The position numbers and the translations under genes were made by a program. A stretch of DNA of 64,000 bases. Source: Sabellastarte sp. h YS-2021. Lineage: Eukaryota; Annelida; Polychaeta; Sabellida; Sabellidae. Below, in pieces: positions 55,571 through 64,000 of this stretch (within the stretch, counting starts at the first letter, position 1; every line of letters begins with the position of its first letter). Under the pieces are notes generated by a model. It was not told the origin of the DNA. It ran no database searches and saw only the letters and a list, made by a program, of their open reading frames with translations. The stretch spans positions 29,801,596 through 29,865,595 of the forward strand of contig OZ024935.1 of the NCBI GenBank assembly GCA_964017235.1, read 5' to 3'.

Positions 55571-55759
55571 TATCAGGCAGTGTAATGATATGTTGGAACT
55601 ATATCTGGACATGTGGAGATAGCTGTAATTGTTTTTCTTTATGTGGGTGGAAATCATTTCAAGAAGGAAGTGTTTCCAAAATAGACCAAAAGTAATACCA
55701 AACATGCTTTGGTTTAACAAGATGGCTTAGAAAGCCCATATATCCCCCTGAAACATGAC

Positions 55760-56206
55760 CCTATCAGTTGAAACAGGTTACCACATTTCAACTTCCAGAA
55801 GCAACACAGGCCACAGCAGGACGTGAATACATACTCACCATACCGGAAACTCAAGCAGTCTCCATTCCAGTTGTGCAGCCTACACAGATAGCCACAACAC
55901 AGCCTGCTACAGTGATTGCAAAGTGAGGAATCATCAAGGCCTTCATTAGCTTCAGCACAGCCAACTTCTTATGTAGTTGTGGATGACCAACAGCCTGGGA
56001 CTTCCAGACAGATTTTCAACCCACCTTCAGTTGCAGCTTCACAACAGGAGGAAAGTCAAAACAACACTTTAGGATTATCCAGTCTCTTTGGAGCTATTCC
56101 AAGTGTACTAGAGTACCAGCAGATCGACACACCACAGCCATTTTCACCCTCTCAACTTCAACCAGTGCCATCTTCTACTCATCAATAACAGTCAAGACCT
56201 CTCAGC
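55760..56206 (+). pseudogene. PIF/Harbinger second-gene (Myb-like protein) C-terminal remnant
   Basis: One frame reads QVTTFQLPEATQATAGREYI ... IPVVQPTQIATTQPATVIA then stops; an overlapping frame continues SEESSRPSLASAQPTSYVVV, DDQQPGTSRQIFNPPS to PVPSSTHQ. The protein is Gln/Pro/Ser-rich and unrecognisable alone. It converges on a Harbinger transposase fragment 0.7 kb away, matching the two-gene layout of PIF/Harbinger transposons, whose accessory protein has a Myb/SANT head. That head is not present here. The assignment is inference. Confidence 0.5.
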
Positions 56207-56898
56207 CAGCCCAGCCAGCAGAATCAGCCCAAATCAGCGGATTAGCTCGCACAAGTCGCACCAAAACCGGTCCTTCTAAGGGCCACCTGAATCTTCTAAG
56301 AATAATTAATAAGCTGAATGTCTATGCCCAAAAACAAAAAAGCACACCGTCAAACACACTTCCCCACCAATACACGAAAAAAATTGTGTGAATGAATGAG
56401 TGAATGTTGAACAAATATTAATAAAGTTCCACCACAAAAAGACAAAAAAATGAAGAAGTAAAAAAAGATTAAAAAAAAGTTTAAAAAATTTGAAAAAAAG
56501 TTTTAAAAAAATTTAACCGAAAGTAAAAAATTAAACTTTGTTTCTGTTTATGATATTTGGGGGCCAGAATTCATTTTGAAATAGGATCATTTTGTTTTAC
56601 TATTTGGCAGGTTATTTTTTTACAATAAACCCAGGTCATTTTAGTGGGTGCAGTGAACTTTATAAATTGAAAACCTGAGTTTAAATCTGTATGAGATGAT
56701 ATTGAGTTTGGGAGGGATTTGTGTTTGTGATAGGAAATATTTTGGTGAAATTGAATTTGCATTAAATTGTTGGCAAAATGGGGTTATTTTTTGGTCAACA
56801 CTTTGCTAAATAAAAGTTCTTGGATTATTTGGGTAGTCCTGAAAATCACTGATAGATGACAGCATGTTCTCCCCCTCAGTCTTCTCCCCTCAGTCTTC
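56207..56898. other. Intergenic part of the Harbinger remnant, A-rich
   Basis: Lies between the two converging gene remnants; strongly A-rich from 56,320 to 56,530. No feature otherwise. Confidence 0.4.
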
Positions 56899-57142
56899 TT
56901 AAACTCTGTCCTCCTGCCCAGCCAGCGCCCCCACGTGATTGAAGTAGTATTTCAAGTAGGTTGAAGTTTGGCCTCCCTCAATGGGTTTCTAATGTTTTCA
57001 TGATGTCCCTGTTCCCCCTGGTCTGCCTGTGGTGGCAGTATATCATCAGCTGGAGTGGCTGGTCTGTCAGCTCCCCCCTGATGGCTTCTCAGCATGTTAT
57101 GCAGTACCACACATGTTAACACAATGTCTCTGACAACAACGA
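56899..57142 (-). pseudogene. PIF/Harbinger transposase C-terminal fragment
   Basis: The minus strand reads IVVVRDIVLTCVVLHNMLRS, then a Pro/Asp/Gln-rich linker, NIRNPLREAKLQ, and after a one-base shift YLKYYFNHVGALAGQEDRV, stop. V-R-D-I-V-x-x-C-V-V-L-H-N-M-L-R is the C-terminal DDE_Tnp_4 signature that includes the last catalytic region. The rest of the transposase is cut off at 57,142 by an unrelated direct repeat. Confidence 0.78.
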
Positions 57143-57548
57143 TTTTTTCTTACCGACCCACAAAAACAATCAGTCCTGTCGGGAAGGGTCGGGAACATGC
57201 TCCCGGCTTGTCTGTTTGTCTTTACGGCTTGTCTGTTTGTGTTCCGGCTTGTCTGTTAGGGGTTTAGGGCTTGCCGTAATACTTCTACGACTGGCCGTGC
57301 AAAAAAACGTCCCCGACCCACAGGGGAGGGCATGGTTTACATAGTGTGATATGTACTCCGATTCCGGATTCCCGATTTTTTCTTACCAACACACAAAAAC
57401 AATCAGTCCTGTTGAAAAGGGTCTGGAACATGCTCATGGCTTGTCTGTTTGTCTTTACGGCTTGTCTCTTTGTGATTCGGCTTGTCTGTTAGGGGTTTAG
57501 GGCTTGTCGTAATACTTCTACGACTGGCCGTGCAAAAAACGTCCCCAA
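57141..57548. repeat. Two ~175-bp direct repeats spaced 233 bp
   Basis: GATTTTTTCTTACC, ACAAAAACAATCAGTCCTGT, GGCTTGTCTGTTTGTCTTTA and TAATACTTCTACGACTGGCC occur at 57,141-57,314 and 57,374-57,546. Words such as GTCGTAGGGTCGG follow at 57,676. It truncates the Harbinger transposase. Confidence 0.85.
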
Positions 57549-58660
57549 ACCTACGTCTTGTTGGGATGCTCATCATGTCCTGTCTATAACTATACCGACC
57601 TGTCGGGGATTTCTTAATGGACCCACCATTTTCGCGCGCTTTTTCCCATGACCCTATGACTTTTGCAACTGACCCTAGAGTCGTAGGGTCGGTTACAGGC
57701 TCCAGTGGAACACTCCCATAAAACTGATAAACAGTTACCATGACAACAGTTTTTGCCACATAGTTCTCCAAAACTTTTCAGTTTAAGTTTTCATTGTAAT
57801 AAACATATCCTTAAAATATAGCAAATATCCATCATGCAGTTTGATCTCTAGAGTGGATTAAAAATGGGCAGGATGGATGTACAGACAGATGGAACAGAGT
57901 ATTCCTATATCCACCTACAACTTTCATTTATGGGGGATAATAAACCTGTACTTAAAAAATTGGTGATAAAATTTAAAATAGTTTAGTTTTTAGTGAGCAG
58001 AACATACATTTTACATGATTGGTGGTGTGTTACAGCTTCCGCTAGATGTAAGCTTTTACACAGAGGCAGGTTGGTAAGGATCCAGCAGTTTACTTACTCA
58101 AATAACTACTCTGCACCAAAATTATCATTGTTATCTGTATCTAATATTCTCACTTGCTATAGATTCTATCAGGCATAATTGGTATGAATAGATAAACTTA
58201 AGTTTTGTATGATTTACCATGACTTCTCAAAGTTAGAAGTATTGTGTTGTACAGGTTTAGGAAGAACTTTCAAGGTGAGGAAACAAGTTTACTTTATTAT
58301 TATATACCACCTATATCATGATATAGCATTCTTGTCTCCAATCGACTTGTCACAAATATCAGTGTTTTTCTACACAATCATACACACTGTATAGATCTCG
58401 CAGAATATCTCTTGCCACTCGAAAGAAATTGATAACAATTTTCCAGCATCAGATACTAAATCAGAGGGGCTTATTTGTTGACATCATTACCACACTAATC
58501 TATGATTACTGGAGAGAAAGATAGTGTACAAGGTCTTACCTTTTATATGTTCCATCAGACATGATGTCCCAAACAGAGAAAGTTAATACTTCTTATTAAC
58601 CAATTTTATTCCATATCTAACATTCTTACGACACTTTGAGTCCGCATCTAAGCTTTATAT
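57549..58660. other. Intron or upstream sequence
   Basis: No supported exon. A GTAAGAC donor-like site at about 58,540 does not join exon 1 in frame. Confidence 0.4.
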
Positions 58661-58667
58661 ATGTTAC

Positions 58668-58800
58668 AGTAAATATGCGAAATCAATAAATATGCGTATT
58701 TACTGAAATTTTCAGTAAATACGCGTATTTACTGATTTGGTCAGTAAATACGCGTATTTACTGGTTTTTTTGGTCCAGTAAATACACGTATTTACTAAAA
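58668..58800. repeat. Array of palindromes with core TAAATACGCGTATTTA
   Basis: Two exact 22-bp palindromes (58,713-58,734; 58,742-58,763), one with a single change (58,776-58,796), and diverged copies from 58,668. Spacing is 29-34 bp. Confidence 0.9.
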
Positions 58801-58933
58801 CCATAATGAAGACTTTATATCTTTAATAGTTGGGTGTTATCCGCTATGTCTTCATATTAACAGTTAAAGTTTGATACTTGTGTACAATCCAGCACTGGGA
58901 TAACTATTTAACATCACTTTATAATTTCAAAAG

Positions 58934-59065
58934 TGATATATTATGGGGCTATTGCACTAAAAAGAATAACACGTGCACTGCCGGATGTTTTTATTAAGAG
59001 AGCGAGTGTTTCACTTCGGCTGTAATTGAACACAAACTGTTAAGGTCGGGAGTAATAATATAACA
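58934..59065 (-). repeat. 3' LTR of the Ty3/Gypsy element
   Basis: 132 bp, identical base for base to 63,803-63,934. In element sense it runs TGTTATATTATTACTCCC ... ATATATCA and carries an AATAAA within TTAATAAAAAC. Confidence 0.96.
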
Positions 59066-59475
59066 TCCCCCTTTTTTCAAAGCTCAAATTCTATACTTTG
59101 GTTTTAGTTAGACAATATTACTTTGATTTCCCATTATAGCAATTTAAGCTGTCTAGTTTGATTCAGTTTAGTATGTGCAATTCAGATCCATTATGAAGTT
59201 ACATTTTACAGAATTTTTTGAACATTTCTTCACATTATTGCTAAACTTCTGACATTGATAGTAATACAGATTAATGCTAACATCATACAATTTGATTACA
59301 AGAATGATCATACAGTACTTTTTAAACACACACCAATATACACATAATACAATCTCAGCCTTTGCCATTCAGATCATGCAATTGTTCAGTCTTTTTGTTC
59401 CAATATCATTTACTATTTTAGACTCTCCCTTGAATACATGTGCATGCATTAAATTGTTCATATCATAATTGTTAA

Positions 59476-62400
59476 TTAGCATTCATTAATGAGTCTTTTG
59501 GTTAGTCTGGTCTCACGTGGTGATCTTCTGGGTTCACTCAATCCAGGTTGACTGCTGTCTGCAATTTTAACACTTTTGTGACTTTTTCTGCTATGACAAT
59601 TATCAGGTATTTCAGTTTGTCTTTGTGGTTCGATGTTACAATCAGTAGTGTCACCTTTGTCTGTACACACACTTTTGTTTGGCATTTTGCGGATAAACCT
59701 TCTGTTTCTTCTGTAGCGAGTGCCTTCTGTGGTTTGTACTATGTATGAGCGTGGTTCTTCTGTTGCTGAGACAATAGTGCCAGGGGACCAAGCCAGATCA
59801 TGTGATTGTACCATGACAGTGTCACCAGGTTTAAGTGGTGCTAATTCCTTGGTGCCATGGTCATAATAGGCTTTCATGTTTGCTTGCGTCTGAGCAAGCA
59901 CAGACTTTGTACTTTCTAATTCTGGTCTGTACTTTGTAGCAGATGGTAGTACAGATCTAACAGGTCTGTTATACAACAGTTCTGCAGGTGATGGTAGAGA
60001 ATTGGACACTGGGGTAGAACGAAGTAATAGGAAAGCTAGATCTGGGTCACACTTTCCCAGGGTGCACTTCTTCAAGGTAGCCTTAGCAGTGCGGACAAGT
60101 GATTCAGCAAATCCATTACTCTGAGGAAAGTGAGGACTTGAGGTGACGTGTTGGAACCCATATCCCAGAGAGAATTGACGGAATTCCTCACTGCTGTAAC
60201 ATGGACCGTTATCAGAGTAGAGTATGCAAGGTATACCATGTTCTGAGAAGATTTGCTTCAAATGTTGTACTATGACCTTTGTACTTTCACCATTCAATCT
60301 CCTCAAGATAGGAAATTTGCTGTAGTAGTCACCGACTATAAGGTATTTCTGGCCATTATAATCAAATAGATCAGTTCCAAGCATTTCCCAAGGTGAACTT
60401 GGCAGATCTCTTTCATGCATTGGCTCTGGTGGGAGACTGTTGACATAGGTGTTGCAAATTGTACAATGTCCAACCAGATTTTCAATATCTTTGTCAATGT
60501 TGGGCCAGTAAACACACTTTCTTGCTAGGAATCTTGTTTTGGATATACCTTGGTGTGAGTGGTTGTGCAACTGATTCAACACATCTCCTTGCAGTTTTGG
60601 TGGTATTATGATCCTGTTGCCTTTGAGTAGGATTCCATCATCTATACTTATAAAGTCTTTAACTGACCAGAAGGGTTTCAGAGAAGTGGGTAACAGGGAA
60701 CATTGGTTGGGCCACCCAGAAGTAACCATGTGACGTAGTGCACTGAGAGTAGAGTCTGCACTTGTTTCCTGTTTCAGTTGTGTAAGCTTCTGCTTGCTCC
60801 ATTGTATGGAGTGTATGGTATGATCTAGTGATATTTCCTTGTCGCACTTTTGTGAACAATGGCGGGACAGAAAGTCAGCAAGCTGTAGTTCTGACCCTTT
60901 GCGGTATTTGATACAGATATTATATGGCTGAAGTCTGAGCATCATACGTTGTAGTCGTGGAGGAGCTTGTGCAATGCTTTTAAGGTGAATAGCCTCAAGT
61001 GGCTTATGGTCAGATTCGACAATGATTTCCTTGGACCCAAAGATGTATGAATGGAACTTTTCAGCCCCAAACACCACAGCCAAGAATTCTCTTTCTATGT
61101 TTGCATAGCGTGTTTCTGTCTCAGTGAGGCTTTTGGATGCAAAGGAAATTATGCGTTCTGTGTTTGGTTGCTTTGGGTCGATTTGAATCAATGCTGCACC
61201 AAGGGCTTTGCGGCTTGCATCAACTTGAATTTTTGTATCCAGTGTCGGGTTAAAGTAATTGAGTGTCACCGACTCTGTGATGCTGTCCTTCAGTGCTTGA
61301 AATGCCTCTGTGTGGGATGCAGTCCATTTAAACTCTGCATCCTTTTTAAGCAGATTTCGCAGGGCATCTGTCTGGTCAGAAAGTTTTGGAATGAAGCGTG
61401 CCAAGTATTGAATCATCCCCAAGAAAGACTGTAGTTCCTGCTTTGTGGTTGGAGTAGGTAAGGCTTTGATTTCTTGTATGCGACTTTCGTCAGGACTAAC
61501 ACCATCTTTACTGTATGTCATGCCAAAGAAGTTTATTTGTGGCACTTTCACAAAACACTTTTCTGGGTTCAAGACTAACCCATTTTCCTCTGCTTTTTCC
61601 ATGAATTTATGCATGTTAACATCATGATCGTTTTCATTTTCACCAAAAATGCATATATCATCAGCTATACTAATGACACCATGGAGACCAGAGGTAATGT
61701 GATCCATGCTTTCTTGGAAAAGATCTTGGCTCACATTGATGCCAAAGGGCAATCTGTTGAACTTGTACCTTTGATTTGATGCTGGTGAATTAAATGTTGT
61801 GAGCATGCTGGATGGTTCATCCAAGACAATGCTCCAGTAGCCATTCTTTGCATCAAGTTTGGAGAAGACAGTGGCTCCAGATAATTTGTGGGTGATTTCT
61901 TCAACAGTGGGAGCTCTGTGGTAAGTGCGTTGAAGATTAGCATTGAGATCTCTTGGGTCGAGGCAGATACGGAGTTTGTTGTTTGGTTTTCTGGCATAAA
62001 CTAGATTTGACAGCCATGCAGTAGGGACACCTTGTGGGACTTTGTTGATTATGCCTTGCTTTTCCATGTCATCCAGAGAGGTTTGGATTTCACCTTTTAG
62101 ATTAATTGGACAGCGTCTTGGGCTTTGTACCACAGGTGTGTGATCTTCTTTCAAGTGGAGGGTTGCTTTATTTGGAAATTTGCCAAGGCTTTCAAAAGCT
62201 TTGGGGTATTTGGCAATTAAGTCTGTTTTGTTCTTTATTGGCCCTTGAGATTTGTTGACAACACACACTGTGACTTCAGTTGCCGATTTATTGATATTGA
62301 TGAGCTCCAGTCTGCAACTGTCCTCTAATCCAAGGATGATTGGACCATCAGATTCACACACATAGAACTGCAGTGGTGTATAATCTGTGCCATTAACAGA

Positions 62401-63495
62401 GCATATAATTTCAGTTGTCCCGTAGTGTGTTATTTCTTTCCCATCATATGCTGTTAACTTAGAAAGTGGTTGTGGGTATAACACAGTAGAACTGGTATCA
62501 GGTTTTCCATTGGCTAAGATGTACTGTGGGTATATCTGTTTGAAACAGCGGCTTGGAAGAACATTGGTGCCTGCCCCGGTATCAACCTGAGCAACCAGAT
62601 GTTTTTTAGAGTTTTTCAAGTTGAGTTTGACTTTAAGCTGAGTTGTTTTTTCTTGCCCAACTGTGAATATGGCAAATTCTGTGTCATCTTCAGCTACTTT
62701 GTGTACAGGTTTGTTTTTGATGTCTCGTCTACGCCATGGACTTCTGGATCGCTTTCGTTGGTGGTTTTTTCTTGATTGCTGATGTTTCAGCACGACTTCG
62801 CATTGTTTTGCCCAGTGATTTTTTCCTTTACATTTCTTGCATGTTGATCCATATGCTGGACATTCACCCTTGTTGTGATCACGGCCACAGAAGTAACAGT
62901 CCTTGTAAAATTTTACACTATGAACTTGAGAAGTAGGAGGGTTTTCATGCTCGAAAGCGGACATGGTACGCATTTGCGACTTGGAAAGTTCATGACAGTG
63001 GGCAATCTCAACGGCACGGTCCAGGGTTAGGTCAGAACCTTCAATGATAAGTTTCTCTCTAATGGCTGGAGAATTGATGCTGAAAACTATCTTATCTCTG
63101 ACCATTTCATCAGGTTCTTGATAGTTGCACTCTTGTACGAGTAGTTTAAGATCAGTAACAAAGCTGTCAAAGGTTTCAGCAATTCCTTGGACGCGGTTAT
63201 GGAATTTGTACCGGGAGAACACAATGTTAGTTTTTGGCTGTACATATTGTTCAAAATTGTCATAGTAAGTTTTGAGTTTGTTCCTGTTCAGATCTGTGAT
63301 GTCAGTGAATGTATTGCAAATGTCACGCCCTTTTTCCCCAATCCAAATGAGAAAATAGTTCACTTTAACATCTTCAGTTTTTGACTTGAGTGGGCCATTA
63401 AACATGAGATCTACTAGCTGTTTAAATTTTTTCCATGCCTCTGGAAGATTTGGAGAATCCCAGTCAATAGAAGGGTTAGGTAGTGAGGAAGCCAT
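59476..63495 (-). CDS. Gag-Pol polyprotein of the Ty3/Gypsy element (1,339 aa, uninterrupted)
   Basis: Gag (about 1-190) ends in two zinc knuckles, CYFCGRDHNKGEC and CKKCKGKNHWAKQC (about 199-230). The aspartic protease has DTGAG near 303. Reverse transcriptase has LPFGIN near 582 and an A-D-D catalytic motif (SIADDICIFG) near 612. RNase H begins DASRKALGAALIQ near 757. Integrase has the H-H-C-C finger (HNHSHQGI ... GHCTICNTY, about 978-1015) and the D, D, E set in GTDLFDY, SDNGP and FAESLVRT (about 1037-1131). A YRRNRRFIRK module near the C-terminus resembles GPY/F; there is no chromodomain or envelope gene. All catalytic residues are present and there is no stop or frameshift, so the element may be active. 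Confidence 0.96.
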   Translation of the reverse strand: MASSLPNPSIDWDSPNLPEAWKKFKQLVDLMFNGPLKSKTEDVKVNYFLIWIGEKGRDICNTFTDITDLNRNKLKTYYDNFEQYVQPKTNIVFSRYKFHNRVQGIAETFDSFVTDLKLLVQECNYQEPDEMVRDKIVFSINSPAIREKLIIEGSDLTLDRAVEIAHCHELSKSQMRTMSAFEHENPPTSQVHSVKFYKDCYFCGRDHNKGECPAYGSTCKKCKGKNHWAKQCEVVLKHQQSRKNHQRKRSRSPWRRRDIKNKPVHKVAEDDTEFAIFTVGQEKTTQLKVKLNLKNSKKHLVAQVDTGAGTNVLPSRCFKQIYPQYILANGKPDTSSTVLYPQPLSKLTAYDGKEITHYGTTEIICSVNGTDYTPLQFYVCESDGPIILGLEDSCRLELININKSATEVTVCVVNKSQGPIKNKTDLIAKYPKAFESLGKFPNKATLHLKEDHTPVVQSPRRCPINLKGEIQTSLDDMEKQGIINKVPQGVPTAWLSNLVYARKPNNKLRICLDPRDLNANLQRTYHRAPTVEEITHKLSGATVFSKLDAKNGYWSIVLDEPSSMLTTFNSPASNQRYKFNRLPFGINVSQDLFQESMDHITSGLHGVISIADDICIFGENENDHDVNMHKFMEKAEENGLVLNPEKCFVKVPQINFFGMTYSKDGVSPDESRIQEIKALPTPTTKQELQSFLGMIQYLARFIPKLSDQTDALRNLLKKDAEFKWTASHTEAFQALKDSITESVTLNYFNPTLDTKIQVDASRKALGAALIQIDPKQPNTERIISFASKSLTETETRYANIEREFLAVVFGAEKFHSYIFGSKEIIVESDHKPLEAIHLKSIAQAPPRLQRMMLRLQPYNICIKYRKGSELQLADFLSRHCSQKCDKEISLDHTIHSIQWSKQKLTQLKQETSADSTLSALRHMVTSGWPNQCSLLPTSLKPFWSVKDFISIDDGILLKGNRIIIPPKLQGDVLNQLHNHSHQGISKTRFLARKCVYWPNIDKDIENLVGHCTICNTYVNSLPPEPMHERDLPSSPWEMLGTDLFDYNGQKYLIVGDYYSKFPILRRLNGESTKVIVQHLKQIFSEHGIPCILYSDNGPCYSSEEFRQFSLGYGFQHVTSSPHFPQSNGFAESLVRTAKATLKKCTLGKCDPDLAFLLLRSTPVSNSLPSPAELLYNRPVRSVLPSATKYRPELESTKSVLAQTQANMKAYYDHGTKELAPLKPGDTVMVQSHDLAWSPGTIVSATEEPRSYIVQTTEGTRYRRNRRFIRKMPNKSVCTDKGDTTDCNIEPQRQTEIPDNCHSRKSHKSVKIADSSQPGLSEPRRSPRETRLTKRLINEC

Positions 63496-63802
63496 TTTTC
63501 TACTGAGTGATGAAGAAATTGAGACTTGTACAGGCTACTTCAGTGCAGTGGATAATCTCATAAACAACAGTAGTGTGCAGTTACAAGCCAGACAGGAGAA
63601 GATACAGTGCTGTTTAAACTGTTTAGCTGAGTGTGCACTGTAGAAGAGTCAGTATACAGTATCACGAGAGTCCGTGGTTAGTCATCGGAGTGGAGTTTTA
63701 ACAGTTACTGCTGTTGAGAAACTGGCATTCCAGGATATTTAAGTAGTAATTCATACAGAGTTTATTTTAAGAATGTCTCATACAACTACCTTTCTGCCAC
63801 CA

Positions 63803-63934
63803 TGATATATTATGGGGCTATTGCACTAAAAAGAATAACACGTGCACTGCCGGATGTTTTTATTAAGAGAGCGAGTGTTTCACTTCGGCTGTAATTGAAC
63901 ACAAACTGTTAAGGTCGGGAGTAATAATATAACA
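63803..63934 (-). repeat. 5' LTR of the Ty3/Gypsy element
   Basis: Identical partner of the 3' LTR; expected to hold the pol II promoter (family knowledge). The primer-binding site starts immediately at its inner edge. Confidence 0.96.
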
Positions 63935-64000
63935 AAAAGCATTTGCATGTGATATATGATAAAAAACTTGTAATATTTTTTCTTCATTTAAAATAAATCG
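63935..64000. other. Flank beyond the LTR element
   Basis: Begins with the AAAAG target duplicate; AT-rich, too short to judge. Confidence 0.6.

Larger units (their letters stand above)
58934..63934 (-). mobile_element. Intact Ty3/Gypsy LTR retrotransposon, Steamer-like build
   Basis: 5,001 bp. Two identical 132-bp LTRs (TG...CA) are flanked by the direct repeat AAAAG on both sides (58,929-58,933; 63,935-63,939). On the minus strand the 5' LTR is followed directly by a primer-binding site TGGTGGCAGAAA (63,791-63,802), one Gag-Pol frame, then a polypurine tract AAAAAAGGGGGA (59,066-59,077) next to the 3' LTR. Total size, single ~1,340-residue frame, short LTRs and 5-bp duplication resemble Steamer of soft-shell clam (from memory: about 5.0 kb, 177-bp LTRs). 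Identical LTRs imply a recent insertion. Minus strand, as the host gene, upstream of its first visible exon. Confidence 0.95.

Noticed and set aside
58541..58610. Candidate exon upstream of exon 1 (ends ATATAAAAG followed by GTAAGAC)
   Set aside because: Joining it to exon 1 in phase 0 puts TGA and TAA in the frame, and no acceptor is clear.
61051..61434. 127-codon plus-strand ORF within the LTR element
   Set aside because: Antisense shadow of the Gag-Pol RNase H region.

Overview
The window is eukaryotic, AT-rich and intron-rich. It most likely comes from a marine invertebrate, best guess a bivalve mollusc. The evidence is spliced exons with GT/AG borders, a polycystin-1-like receptor-channel gene, tRNA-derived SINEs, DIRS-type tyrosine-recombinase retrotransposons, a short-LTR Ty3/Gypsy element built like the bivalve element Steamer, and satellite-bearing composite repeats. 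The species is an inference.

One host gene dominates. On the minus strand I can chain 22 coding exons, 55,081 down to the stop at 4,569. All splice phases agree and they total 4,908 coding bases (1,635 codons plus stop). In order they encode the end of a REJ-like region, a GAIN-like ectodomain, a GPS-like motif, the first membrane segment, a PLAT/LH2 domain, four more membrane segments, the large TOP/polycystin extracellular loop and the six-segment polycystin channel with a C-terminal tail. The N-terminal ectodomain exons lie beyond the window or were not recognisable. The GPS-like motif has lost its cleavage-site residues and two of its four cysteines, so it probably does not self-cleave.

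The introns are loaded with repeats. From left to right: 1.4-3.5 kb, a broken DIRS relic filled with satellite and SINE pieces; 6.2-6.9 kb, a tandem repeat; 12.4 kb, a MITE; 13.6-16.4 kb, a gag-only DIRS derivative with terminal inverted repeats; 18.7 kb, a decayed duplicate of a PLAT exon; 20.6-25.4 kb, two copies of a 1.9-kb inverted-repeat element; 26.0-31.8 kb, a structurally complete but mutated DIRS element with inverted terminal repeats and a circle-junction internal complementary region; 32.1-33.2 kb, a LINE remnant; 34.4-41.7 kb, nested tandem arrays with ~790-, ~146- and ~155-bp periods; 48.7-51.2 kb, a ~169-bp satellite array with higher-order structure; 55.8-57.1 kb, remnants of both genes of a PIF/Harbinger transposon. 

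At 58,934-63,934 sits an apparently intact LTR retrotransposon: two identical 132-bp LTRs, a 5-bp target duplication and one 1,339-residue Gag-Pol frame. It is the youngest insertion visible and the only element that looks potentially competent.

I found no prokaryotic genes, CRISPR arrays or clear tRNA/rRNA genes. I cannot point to a wholly new system. The strongest observations are the intact Steamer-like element, the DIRS circle-junction structure, the gag-only inverted-repeat derivative, the degenerate GPS and the satellite-carrying composite repeats.
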